A stretch of 29,076 nt of DNA from Scenedesmus sp. ARA3 (taxonomy: Eukaryota > Chlorophyta > Chlorophyceae > Sphaeropleales > Scenedesmaceae), in the NCBI GenBank assembly GCA_004335835.1, contig RWJK01000697.1, positions 1-29,076 of the forward strand, in the 5' to 3' direction. This document shows positions 20,262-28,921 of this stretch, one piece after another. Position numbers and translations under genes: made by a program. The notes below the pieces were generated by a model. That model did no database searches and was not told where the DNA came from. It worked only from the letters and a program-made list of their open reading frames with translations. Numbering within the stretch: the stretch's first letter is position 1; each line of letters begins with the position of its first letter.

Positions 20262-23200
20262 ATGGAGGGCATGTCGATGCAATGGCGCCCTTGTGGCACG
20301 GTTGCCGACGCGATTCGACGGCCTCTGGTAGTACTCTTCCCTTGGCTGTGGTCTGGGGCAGCATACGTGGACAAATACGTGGCCTTGCTGCACAGTTTTG
20401 GCTTTGATGTGCTGCTTGTGAGCTGGTCGTTTACGGCAATGTGGGTGCCCCCATGGGTCCGATACATGGCTTGGAACGTGATTGAGGCGGTTGGCAAGGA
20501 CCTGCAGCAGGCAGGAGAGCGCCCAGTGGTGTTCTACGCCTTTTCTGGCGCTGCCAAGGTGAGGGGATGTTGCAATATCTTCCTGGCGCTATTCATCACT
20601 AGCATGTCTTGACCTTCGGCAGCTTGTCACAGGCTGGTACCGTCAGCAGCACAGCTGCAACACGATGTGCAGCACAGGCGCAGTTGCATCCCCATCTGAA
20701 CAAGCAGCAGCTGTGGCAGGGCAGCACCAAGCAGCACTTGCACTTGACGGCGCCAGGTGGCTTCGTTGTGCTTGTCTGTACCAGCAGCTTCAACTGCACT
20801 GCTGCATCCCATCCTTCCTGTCCTGCAAGCAGCATGCAACACTTCAGCGCACCCTGCTTGCTGACCTTGCATGTTTCCTGCATGCGCCTCATTTCTGTTG
20901 CATTTGCCGCTGCTTGCAGGGAGTGTTCAGCAGCGTCCTGTCCCTGCTAGCAAGGCAGCACCCGCTTTCTCAGCAGCAGGCTGGCATTGCTGCTGCTGTG
21001 CTGCGCTGCAGCGTGGGCTGTGTGTATGACAGTTGCCCTGTTGACTTCACAAGCGCAGCGGTGAGCAGCAGTCTCAATGTGCACACAGTGGTTGCAACAG
21101 CAAACTGAACCACCGAGCACGCTTCTTGTATAAACACGGCGCAGCAATATTTTTGCACAGCTGCAGCAGTCACTGTACACGCACGCAAGGTGCACCCAGG
21201 TGCAAAAGTGCTGGACATATGTGGCCAGCCACACGTGCTTCTCTGGAACGACAGCAGCAGCAGCAACAGCAGCAGCAGCAGAAGTGTGCATTGCATACTG
21301 GCGTGCAGCTGCAAGTTTTAGACTCAGCCAGCAGAAGGCACTTTGCAGGAACCGTCAGTAGCACTGCGTGCGGTTGAGCAGCTAGCATGCTGCCTGCAGC
21401 AGTTGCAGTTGGCTCATAGGCTGAACATGTGCTGTTGTGTTCTGTGTGCTGCTTGATGCGTTACTTTGTGAATGAACATGCACAGGGCAAGAAGTTGTTG
21501 GCACCCCACATCTACACCAGCAACGGCAGCAGCAGCAGCAGCGCAACCGCCACCAGCAACATCAGCAGCAGCAGCAGGGCTGCAGCTAGTGCTGCTAGGC
21601 TGGCTCGGTCTGCTGCTACTTTTGCGACTGGCGTGGGCTGCGACCTGACTGCTGGTGCAATGGACTTCTTTTTGCTGGAGTGGTTTGAGCAGGACAGAGC
21701 AGCCATGTGGTGAGCGCGCAGCAGCAGCGAATCAGCTGTCCGTCGTGTTCAGGCCATGTTGTGCATGCATTGATGGCAGCTTGTGTCATGCTGTGATGGG
21801 AACGTTTGTTGAGTCTGTGCTAGTGCACGCACATTGAATTCTGCAGCAGATGCGGCGTGCTCATCCTCTTTGAACCAACTCAGCCGTGGTAACAACGCCA
21901 TCGGCAGCCGGGACGGCGTGCTGACGTGTGCTTGCGTGCTGCCCTGGCGCTTGCAGGACTGCGCTGGACCACACGCCTGTGCGGGGCTCAGTGCTGCTGT
22001 GCTGACGTGTGCTGACTTGTGCTGCTGTGCTGACTCGTGCTGCTGTGCTGACCTGTGCTGCTGTGCTGTGCTGTATCGTGCTGATTTGCGCTGCTGTGCT
22101 GCTGCTGCTTGCAGGACTGCGCTGGAGCACACGCCTGTGCGGGGCCCAGTGCTGCTGTGCTGATGTTCACAGAGAGTTTGCATATAGCATGCAAGCATGT
22201 AGACATCCTGAGCACTTGCGAACGAAATGTGCGTCGAATCAATCGACCTGGCAGGACTTGTAAAAACAAAACGATTCAGGAGACGCCTGAGCAAACACCC
22301 TGCATGTTAGCCAGCACAAGTCATCAAGTAACATGAAACGTATCACCTGAATGGCGCCATTCCGCAATGATGTGTGCTGCTGTGCTGTGCTGTATCGTGC
22401 TGATTTGTGCTGCTGTGCTGCTGGTGCTTGCAGGACTGCGCAGGAGCACAGTCCTGTGCGGGGCCCAGTGCTGCTGATGTACTCACGGAGTGACGAGCTG
22501 GTGCGCACAGGCAGCGCACTGCGCAGCACAGCACTTGCAGGGTACTGCGTGGCTCAGCATGGCACAGCTTGGCAGCGCACTGCACAGCACTGCACATCAC
22601 AGCACTGCGCAGCACAGCATCGCACAGCACAGCACTGCGCAGCACAGCATCGCACAGCACAGCACTGCGCAGCACAGCACAGCTTTGCACCACACAGCAC
22701 AGCACTGCAAAGCACAGCACAGCACGGCACAGTGAGCATGGGTGGAGCTGGTGAGCAGAGGCAACGCACTGCACTGCACACCACAGCACAGCGCAGCACA
22801 GCTTTGCGCAGCACAGCACTGCGCAGCACTGCACAGCACAGCACTGCACAGCACAGCACTGCACAGCACAGCACAGCTTTGCGCAGCACAGCTTTGCACC
22901 ACACAGCATTGCACTGCAAAGCACAGCTCAGCACAGCACGGCACAGTGAGCATGGGTGGAGCTGATGAGCAGAGGCAACGCACTGCACTGCACAGCACAG
23001 CGCAGCACAGCTTTGCGCAGCACAGCTTTGCACCGCACAGCATTGCACTGCATGGCACAGCTCAGCACGGCACAGTGAGCATGGGTGGAGCTGGTGAGCG
23101 GAGGCAGCGCATTGCGCAGCATGGCACATATCAGTATCTTAATCATGGTTCAGCCACGGCACAGCACTGCACTTGCAGAAGTGACTGCAGCGCATACACA

Positions 23201-23594
23201 GCGCAGCACAGCACTGCGCTGCAGTATGCTGGCTGGCTCCACCTGCAGGCACCTGCAGTTCTATATCTGTGCCTGGCACTGCAGCCAGCAGCTATTACCT
23301 GATTATTTCCTGCACCCTACTGCCTGCCTGCCCGCCTGCCTGCCTGCCCAATGCCGTGCAGGCTGAAGCTGCGCTCATCTCGCGGCTAGCAGGCAGCATG
23401 CACGGCTGTGCCCAGCACTGCACTGACCCAGCTCACCGCACTCTGTTGCCCGCCTGCCTGCCTGCCTGCCTGCCCAATGCCGTGCAGGCTGATGCTGCGC
23501 TCATCTCGCAGCTAGCAGGCAGCTTGCGGCTCAAGGGCCACCAGGTGCTGGAGCAGACCTGGCAGGACTCGCCACACTGCGGGCATTACAGGTG

Positions 23595-23628
<34 letters not shown>

Positions 23629-24019
23629 TGCAGCATCAGTGTCTGCATACGTTTACGCACGGCAGTCAAAGCGTCGAGCATTTGGTCACTACGCAATAGC
23701 TTGCTAGGCTTGCAGCTGCCACTGCAGCATAAAGGCTTGCTGCTTCACTCGCTGCTGCAATGCTGCTGCTGCATTGCTGCCGCTGCTGGCCTCAGGTCCC
23801 ACCCTGAGCAGTACCGTGAGTGTGTCAGCTACCTACTGTCTCAGGCGCTGCAGGAGTGGTCGGCTCGCAGCAGCAGGACCAGGGAAGGCAGGCAGTGGGC
23901 AGACGGCTGGCAGCAGACAGACCAGCAGCAGCAGCATGTGAGGAGTACAGTAGGTGAAGGGCAGCACCGCCAGCAGCAGCAGCAGTACAATGGGCACACT
24001 GTGCAACAGCTGGGCAGTG

Positions 24020-24058
<39 letters not shown>

Positions 24059-25095
24059 TGGTGATGCAGCCTGCGAGAGGAAGCTATTCTCCAGGCAGCA
24101 AGGACAAGCAGCAGCAGCAGCAGCAGCAGCCCAGGCTTGCAGCGAGCCAGCACAGCAGCTGCTGTGCCGGCAGCAGTGCAGTGCCTCATGCCGGTGCACA
24201 AACCAGCATCTGCAGCAAACACGCTGGAACAGCAGGCCCTGCCCGGCAGCCTGTGGTGGGCTCTACTGGCTGCTGCTGCTCAGGCAACGTGCTCGCCGCA
24301 GTCACTGCTGCTGCCATAGCAGATGCTGCAAGCGCTGACATCAGTCGAGCATTGGGGCACTGCAGCATCAACAACAGCAGCAGCAGCAGCAAGGCTGGAG
24401 GCTCCTCTGCCAGCTTGCCAGCTCATAAGCGGCAGCAGCAACCCAAGCAGCAGCAGCAGCAGGGTAGCCGAGACCTCACTCCCTTGGTGCTGCTGTCGCA
24501 TGCAGCAGCCGGGAGGCAGGCTGCTCACAGAACAGAGGCAAGTACCAGCACCCACCGCAGCAGCAGCAGCAGCAGGATGGCTGGTTATCATCCTGGGGCC
24601 GCAACAGCCTGGTCAGGGGCAGCAGCAGCTGCTGCTGCTGTTGGGGTTGGTGGTGTTGCTGCGTCTATCAGCACCTGCTGTGGCTGTGCCGCGAGTGAGT
24701 GCCGCTGTGCGGAGACGCTCGCTGCTGCTAGCGGCGAGGTGGTGTGCTCTGACAGCACCACGCTCTCACACAGCCTGCGCTGCATGGCCAGCACATACAT
24801 GAGTAGCCAGCGGCAGCAGCAGCAGGATCAGCGGCAGCGCCAGCAGCAGCAGGCGCACTACCATAGCAGTAGCAGCAGCAGTCAGGTGCCAGACTGGAGC
24901 AGTGGTAGAAGCAGCAGCAGCAGCAGCAACCTTACGGGCAGTGTATGTGGCAGTGGACAGGCAGGGGCAACAGCAAGAGCTTTCAGTGACTCCTGGCTGC
25001 AGCAGCAGGAGCATGCCATGCTGCTGCTGCAACAGCAGCAGCAAGAGCAGCCATTTGTGCAGAGGGTGGTGAGCAGGCTGCGCAGCAGGCTTTAG
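20262..25095 (+). CDS. TMEM53: TMEM53/DUF829-like alpha/beta-hydrolase-fold protein with long Gln/Ser-rich tail (6 exons)
   Basis: Exons 20262-20558, 20920-21060, 21486-21709, 22434-22500, 23488-23591 and 23796-25095 (stop TAG) join in phase to 710 aa. The start is the first in-frame ATG, giving MEGMSMQWRPCGTV before the domain; an upstream coding exon cannot be excluded. Family features: RPLVVLFPWLWSGAAYVDKY, the nucleophile-elbow-like YAFSGAAK (Ser95), CVYDSCPVDFTSAA, VRGPVLLMYSRSDEL (Asp241) and WQDSPHCGHYRSHPEQY (His273/His276). These are the Ser, Asp and His positions expected of the DUF829 fold. The catalytic role is inferred; TMEM53 proteins have been placed at the ER and nuclear envelope in animals. 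The last 430 aa, all in one exon, are Gln/Ser/Ala/His-rich and low-complexity, unlike the roughly 280-aa animal proteins. Intron 3 and intron 4 are built of GCTGTGCT-type and GCACAGCA-type repeats and flank the very short exon 4. Identification is by motif order only. Confidence 0.8.
21957..22163 (+). pseudogene. Two upstream copies of TMEM53-like exon 4, in phase, each ending in TGA
   Basis: Copies start at 21957 and 22115, both after TTGCAG. In the phase set by exon 3 they read (W)TALDHTPVRGSVLLC and (W)TALEHTPVRGPVLLC, then TGA (22003-22005 and 22161-22163). The working exon at 22434 reads TAQEHSPVRGPVLLMYSRSD. Both copies break where MYSRSDEL should begin, so they would give a protein without the catalytic Asp. 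Confidence 0.78.
22005..22433 (+). repeat. GCTGTGCT-type repeats in intron 3 of the TMEM53-like gene
   Basis: Blocks of TGCTGCTGTGCTGA at 22009-22110, and again GCTGCTGTGCTGTGCTGTAT at 22376-22395 directly before exon 4. The sequence is the reverse complement of the array in intron 4. Confidence 0.85.
22501..23235 (+). repeat. GCACAGCA-type array in intron 4 with copies of the exon 4 donor edge
   Basis: About 730 bp of GCACAGCAC, GCACTGC and GCGCAGCAC units. Three longer blocks with GGGTGGAGCTGGTGAGC and GAGGCAACGCAC occur at about 22741, 22954 and 23084 (the middle one has GCTGATGAGC, losing the GT). They resemble the exon 4 end GACGAGCTGGTGCGC with ACAGGCAGCGCAC, so the array seems to have grown from that junction. 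Confidence 0.88.
23314..23500 (+). repeat. 126-bp duplication of the intron 4 acceptor and exon 5 start, with CCTG arrays
   Basis: CCTG arrays at 23321-23350 and 23450-23475 are each followed by CCCAATGCCGTGCAG and GCTGA-GCTGCGCTCATCTCG. The upstream copy (exon-like from 23362: AEAALISRLAGS) is in frame with the working exon at 23488 and has no stop, so its use would insert 42 residues. Confidence 0.85.
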
Positions 25096-25852
25096 GGTTC
25101 GGCAGGCAAGTGTTTCAACAGGGTTTGCTGTGTGCTGTTTTGCAGCAGTTTTGTGATGTCGGCTGCTGTACCTGTGTTTTTGCCATACTAGCCAGCCACT
25201 GTTGTGTATGGGTCTCTGCCATGTTTTTGTACCATCATTTGGTGTGTAGGACACAGGCGCAGCTATTGTTTTGAAGTGTGCATGAATGACACATGCGCCT
25301 CTTGTGTTTGCTGCTGTGGTATCTCATTTGTGTGGGGCTCATCCCTGGTTCACCTGCACACATACTTGCTCGCTCAGTGAAGACAGCAAGCAGAGCAGCC
25401 GCATTATTTGTATTTGTATTTTGTGGTATGCACTGTGGCAATTTTGTATCTGTCCCAGCAGAGCTGCCGGTTGGACTTTGCCATATAGTTATGGCTGTGT
25501 ACAATATATCTCTGAAGACGACAGTCAGCGTGCCTTGACAGTGGGTGTGCTAGCCAGCTAGGCCGGCAGATGCAGAATGACGAATTCTATACAAAGCAGA
25601 TGCATTTGGGTTATGGGATGTTGTTGCCCTGCTTTGTGTGCTGTTTGTAGGTCGGTTGAATATTGTGTAAATCTACAGTGCCTTTCTTGCAGACTGGCTT
25701 GTACGTGGCGCGTGTACACTTTGGTGGACCTGCTTGCACGTTGTACCACTTGAAAACTTTGGTTGTGATTACTAAGTGACGCTGGTTTGGAAGCAGCGGG
25801 GCTGCTAGCCTGTCAGCAGAGCTAGAGCTGACATTGTAAGTAGGCACCTGCT
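25096..25852. other. 3' UTR of the TMEM53-like gene and flank
   Basis: Composition shifts to T/G-rich without CAG runs. There are no supportable genes; short ORFs at 25286-25561 and 25293-25538 lack features. TGTAA words at 25666-25670 and 25835-25839 are candidate poly(A) signals. Confidence 0.5.
25666..25670 (+). terminator. Candidate TGTAA polyadenylation signal of the TMEM53-like gene
   Basis: TGTAA is the usual chlorophyte poly(A) signal. This one lies 571 bp after the stop codon and is the first exact match I noticed. The cleavage site is not visible from sequence. Confidence 0.4.
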
Positions 25853-26107
25853 TTGGTGGCTGCTTTTGTGCACTGCTGCTATCTGATGCGGTGTCACCCG
25901 GACACTGATCCTGAGGTCCTTCTGTCCTCTCAGGCTATTGCTCAAGCTATTGATGATGCTGATGATTTTTTTTCTGCGTTCTCGTCTGACGGTTTGGACG
26001 ATGATGAGTTGTTCTTCGATGTTTCCTCCCCCTATGAGCCTCTCGTTGGCTCCGGACTGGGGTTCCCACTCCTCGTTGAGTGGAGCATGTAATGTAATGT
26101 AATGTAA
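25853..26107 (+). mobile_element. Probable 3' end of a 5'-truncated non-LTR retrotransposon with (TGTAA)4 tail
   Basis: An open frame encodes MRCHPDTDPEVLLSSQ (from 25886), AIDDADDFFSAFSSDGLDDD and ELFFDVSSPYEPL, and stops inside the start of a perfect (TGTAA)4 tail (26088-26107). Codon use is free of CAG runs and unlike the flanking genes. A coding end followed at once by a short simple-repeat tail is typical of LINE-type elements. No reverse-transcriptase motif is in the fragment, so the assignment is inference. Confidence 0.4.
26088..26107 (+). repeat. (TGTAA)4
   Basis: Four perfect TGTAA units. Each is also the chlorophyte poly(A) hexamer-equivalent, so the tail doubles as a run of polyadenylation signals. 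Confidence 0.95.
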
Positions 26108-26548
26108 CATCGTAGAAGGTTTGGGCTTGTAGGCATAGTCAACAACAGTTCTGCTGTTGCCAAAAACCAAAAACCGGTTTTGAAGCAATTCATAACTAAC
26201 ATACAGCAAGCCTTCAAGCAAAGTTTGCTGAGCATACTTGCTGCCACTGGCAGGCACAACTTGTGCCTAGAAGTGACTTCTACAGGCTCAGCTCTCTACC
26301 AAAGCAGCAAGGCTTACGCCACCTACAGCAGCTGTAGCTTTTTGAAGTAGTATATACAAGCCCCGATCCACCGTCGAGGCATTCGAATAGCAGCATGACT
26401 CGCCGACAGAAGTTCACAGTGCTTGGAAGAGGCGACTTGTGCGAAAATGACCCCGGCGGGGGCATCCTGCACCCTTTGCTCGTGTACTTAGTTCTCGCCT
26501 TTTTAACTGGCGTGTCAGGCGATGTGGTCTCCCTGAGTCGACTCAATA
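26108..26548. other. Region without a recognisable gene
   Basis: No supported coding region. It holds a 12-bp palindrome AAAACCGGTTTT (26170-26181) and a GC hairpin CCCCGGCGGGG near 26451. The 26280-26594 minus-strand frame shows no domain. Confidence 0.5.
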
Positions 26549-26590
26549 CCGCCCCACCGTAAGCTGCGCAGGCCGTGAACCCTTCCGCCC
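26549..26590 (+). repeat. Left copy of a diverged direct repeat
   Basis: CCGCCCCACCGTAAGCTGCG followed by a GCCGTGAACCCTTCCGCC block, matching 27505-27546 with two differences. An internal 14-bp duplication of AACCCTTCCGCC follows. Weaker similarity continues on both sides (a TTAA about 45 bp upstream, AGTGAC and GTACCGAAG downstream). Confidence 0.85.
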
Positions 26591-26921
26591 GCAACCCTTC
26601 CGCCCTAGTGACAAGCGGGTGGCAGGAAAGGGGACATACAGTACCGAAGCATCGTCTGCTGGTGAAGATCGCGGAATATACAAGATATTTTTATACTAGT
26701 TCTTGTGATACCCAGATGAAGGGGTCACCGTACACGCAGCAGCGATCGCGGTGTGTGCTGTGACCGTCCTCTCCGATGCTATCGAAGTGTGGCCGATGCG
26801 CGCATGCCTTTCCTCGCATCGACAATTTGTATGATGTGTTCCAAAAATGCCTGTCCATGCACGGTCATGCAGGTGCCGAGCACTGTGGACGCATGCGCAT
26901 CAAGTGTCAGTGTGTTGCAGC

Positions 26922-27071
26922 ATGACAGATGCAGACAATCAAACTGCAAGTGCTGTAAATAGTTTAAACTGTTGCGTATGTAGCTACTACGAGCCTTTAG
27001 CCGCTGGGCCAGCTACCTGCAGGCACTGCCATTGTGCATGCAGCAAAGTTCTTTGCAAAGGGTGCGAGTGA
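26922..27071 (+). CDS. Small cysteine-rich ORF, 49 aa
   Basis: ATG 26922 to TGA: MTDADNQTASAVNSLN, then CCVCSYYEPLAAGPA and TCRHCHCACSKVLCKGCE. It has ten cysteines and two or three CxxC-like pairs with a TCRHC...LCKGC end. That spacing resembles the zinc-ribbon at the C-terminus of piggyBac-type transposases, but a 49-aa frame alone cannot prove it. It lies between the two 42-bp direct repeats. It may be the last exon of a decayed transposase, a stand-alone peptide, or chance. Confidence 0.35.
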   Translation: MTDADNQTASAVNSLNCCVCSYYEPLAAGPATCRHCHCACSKVLCKGCE

Positions 27072-27504
27072 CAGCAAGTTTGCACGCCTTTTTTGCCATG
27101 CCGCCCTTTCTTACTTCCAAAGTTTTTATGTAGGCACGCACTAAAGCTTTGCGTGCTGTGCGGCTCTGCCACAGCTGGCCATGATCTGCCAGGTACTGCC
27201 TTTCTGTCCCGAGTCAGTGTACAGTCAGAAGCCGGGCCCTGCTGGTGTGGCGTCTACCATCACCAGCTGGCAAGCTGGGCTGCTGCTGGGCCTGCGTGGT
27301 CCAATTTATTGCTTACTTGCAACTTCTGATGTTCAAACAGCATCACTCTTGTGTTTTAGCAGTTGCAAGTCCAGCTGGACTGCAGCAATGTTGGCGATGC
27401 AGGCACAGCATGCAAGCCAGTATGACGCTGAGGGCAGGCACAATATGCAGACCTGGAAGGGTTAAAGGTCGACGGTGGGACGGTTCAGGAGTTGTGTGTG
27501 GATG

Positions 27505-27546
27505 CCGCCCCACCGTAAGCTGCGTAAGCCGTGAACCCTTCCGCCT
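27505..27546 (+). repeat. Right copy of the diverged direct repeat
   Basis: Same 42-bp core, 956 bp from the left copy, in the same orientation. It leads into the palindromes at 27559-27596. Confidence 0.85.
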
Positions 27547-27558
27547 GAAGTGACCCAT

Positions 27559-27572
27559 GGGTACCGGTACCC
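27559..27572. repeat. 14-bp perfect palindrome
   Basis: GGGTACCGGTACCC, self-complementary without a loop; it overlaps the shorter palindrome CCCATGGG (27554-27561). Confidence 0.95.
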
Positions 27573-27574
27573 GA

Positions 27575-27596
27575 AGTTTAGCAATATTGCTAAACT
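27575..27596. repeat. 22-bp perfect palindrome
   Basis: The half-site AGTTTAGCAAT is followed directly by its reverse complement ATTGCTAAACT, with no spacer. It lies 2 bp after the previous palindrome and just after the right direct repeat. Confidence 0.95.
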
Positions 27597-28365
27597 GCTG
27601 AGTAAAACTGCTTAGAGCTCGAAGCTTTGCAGCCTCTGAAAGCTTACCAGGGCGTCCATAGCCGCACCGGCAGCATGCATGCTGCTCTGCTAGGCCAACA
27701 AGCTCTTGCAGCATCGCTCATGATACGGTTGGTGAACAGCCACAGTGGCAGCTGCCTGCGTAGTGAAACAGGCGTGCTCCTTGAACATACGTGCACTTCA
27801 AGTTGCGGCGAGTGCACTTGACCGCTGCCAGTGAGCCCCCTGGCCACACTGCTGCGGCAGCGGTTTCACAAAGCCTACTGTTGGGCGATAAACAATCAGG
27901 ACAAAAAACTATACACCACTGGTGCATCACATGATGTGATTGCTACTGCAAGCTATTGAATTTGTCACAGCAGCGATTGCAAGGCCTGCTGGACACAGTT
28001 GAGCACTGCTGCCTGACTCATCTGCACCATACCTTACGCCTGGATTCTGGGCCAGACCTATGTGGCCCACCATACCAGCCCATGCTGCAGCGGGAGCTGT
28101 GATACCAGCCCATGCTGCAGCAACATACCACAATGATGCAATGAAAGTTGTTTGTTGTAAAGCAGCTGCTTGGTTTACCACACAAACGACCGCCGGCAGC
28201 GCCGGCAACACGCCAAGCACTGCACATGAACATAACACTACAGCAGGGCCCGCTGCTGCTGCTTCACCGTCTCGGTTGCTGACACAAGCACCGGCTGCAT
28301 TCCACCCAGCCAAGTGCCAGGCAAAACCTATGTGCCCCTGCTGTAACATTCACTGCCTGCCCTGC
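27597..28365. other. Flank and presumed 3' UTR of the minus-strand gene
   Basis: No confident gene. It has a direct duplication of ATACCAGCCCATGCTGCAGC (about 28071 and 28102). A + strand frame at 28060-28380 ends in a Cys-rich CPCCNIHCLPC stretch but overlaps the end of the minus-strand gene. I saw no TTACA (minus-strand TGTAA) close to the stop. Confidence 0.45.
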
Positions 28366-28888
28366 TCAAATGGGCCCTGACTGCAAAGAGTTGATGGTGC
28401 CTGCTGCCAGAGCGTTCATCTCCAGGAAGCGCTTCTGCTGCTGCATCTGGTCGTCTGCATTGCCAAGCCAAATACAGTCATAGTCAACACGCTACAGCAT
28501 GCAGCAGATGCCGCTTGCATGGATTCAGCGGACAGCTGCACGCTAGACTTGCTGGTTGAGCATGTCAAGCCTGATGGTCGAACACAGATGGTGATGGACC
28601 CATGATTGGTCTGTTTGCAGTGTCTGATGTACACTCACTACCACTACGCATGCAGGTGTCACAGGCAGCATGTTGGGAGGCAAGCTCTTATAGCAAGTTT
28701 CAGCTACAGATGCACAGCACCAAGCTCTCCACTTACAGATGCCAATCTCCTTGGTGACCGCGCCTTGCATGAGCAGCAGCGTCAGGAAGAACAGCATGAA
28801 CATGACGCAGACGATGTAGCCGAAGATGTAGGTGGCCTTGTAGGCACCAGTCATGATGCTGGTCCACCCAGCCTCTGCACAGGTACAC

Positions 28889-28921
<33 letters not shown>

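Noticed and set aside
22343..23146. Long Cys/Ala or His/Ser/Thr frames on both strands
   Set aside because: They are translations of the GCACAGCA intron array, with only a few residue types and no start context.
26480..26530. U5 snRNA loop (CGCCTTTTTAAC)
   Set aside because: Only the loop-like word is present; there is no flanking stem or Sm site.
26503..27465. piggyBac-type element bounded by TTAA sites
   Set aside because: TTAA occurs near both direct repeats, but the sequences inside are not inverted repeats of each other.
28480..28602. + strand exon reading LQHAADAACMDSADSCTLD to VKPDGRTQMVMDP
   Set aside because: It looks protein-like but overlaps the minus-strand intron 28455-28736, whose splice sites and phase fit a gene with a membrane helix. 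I could not find a partner exon, though it cannot be fully excluded.
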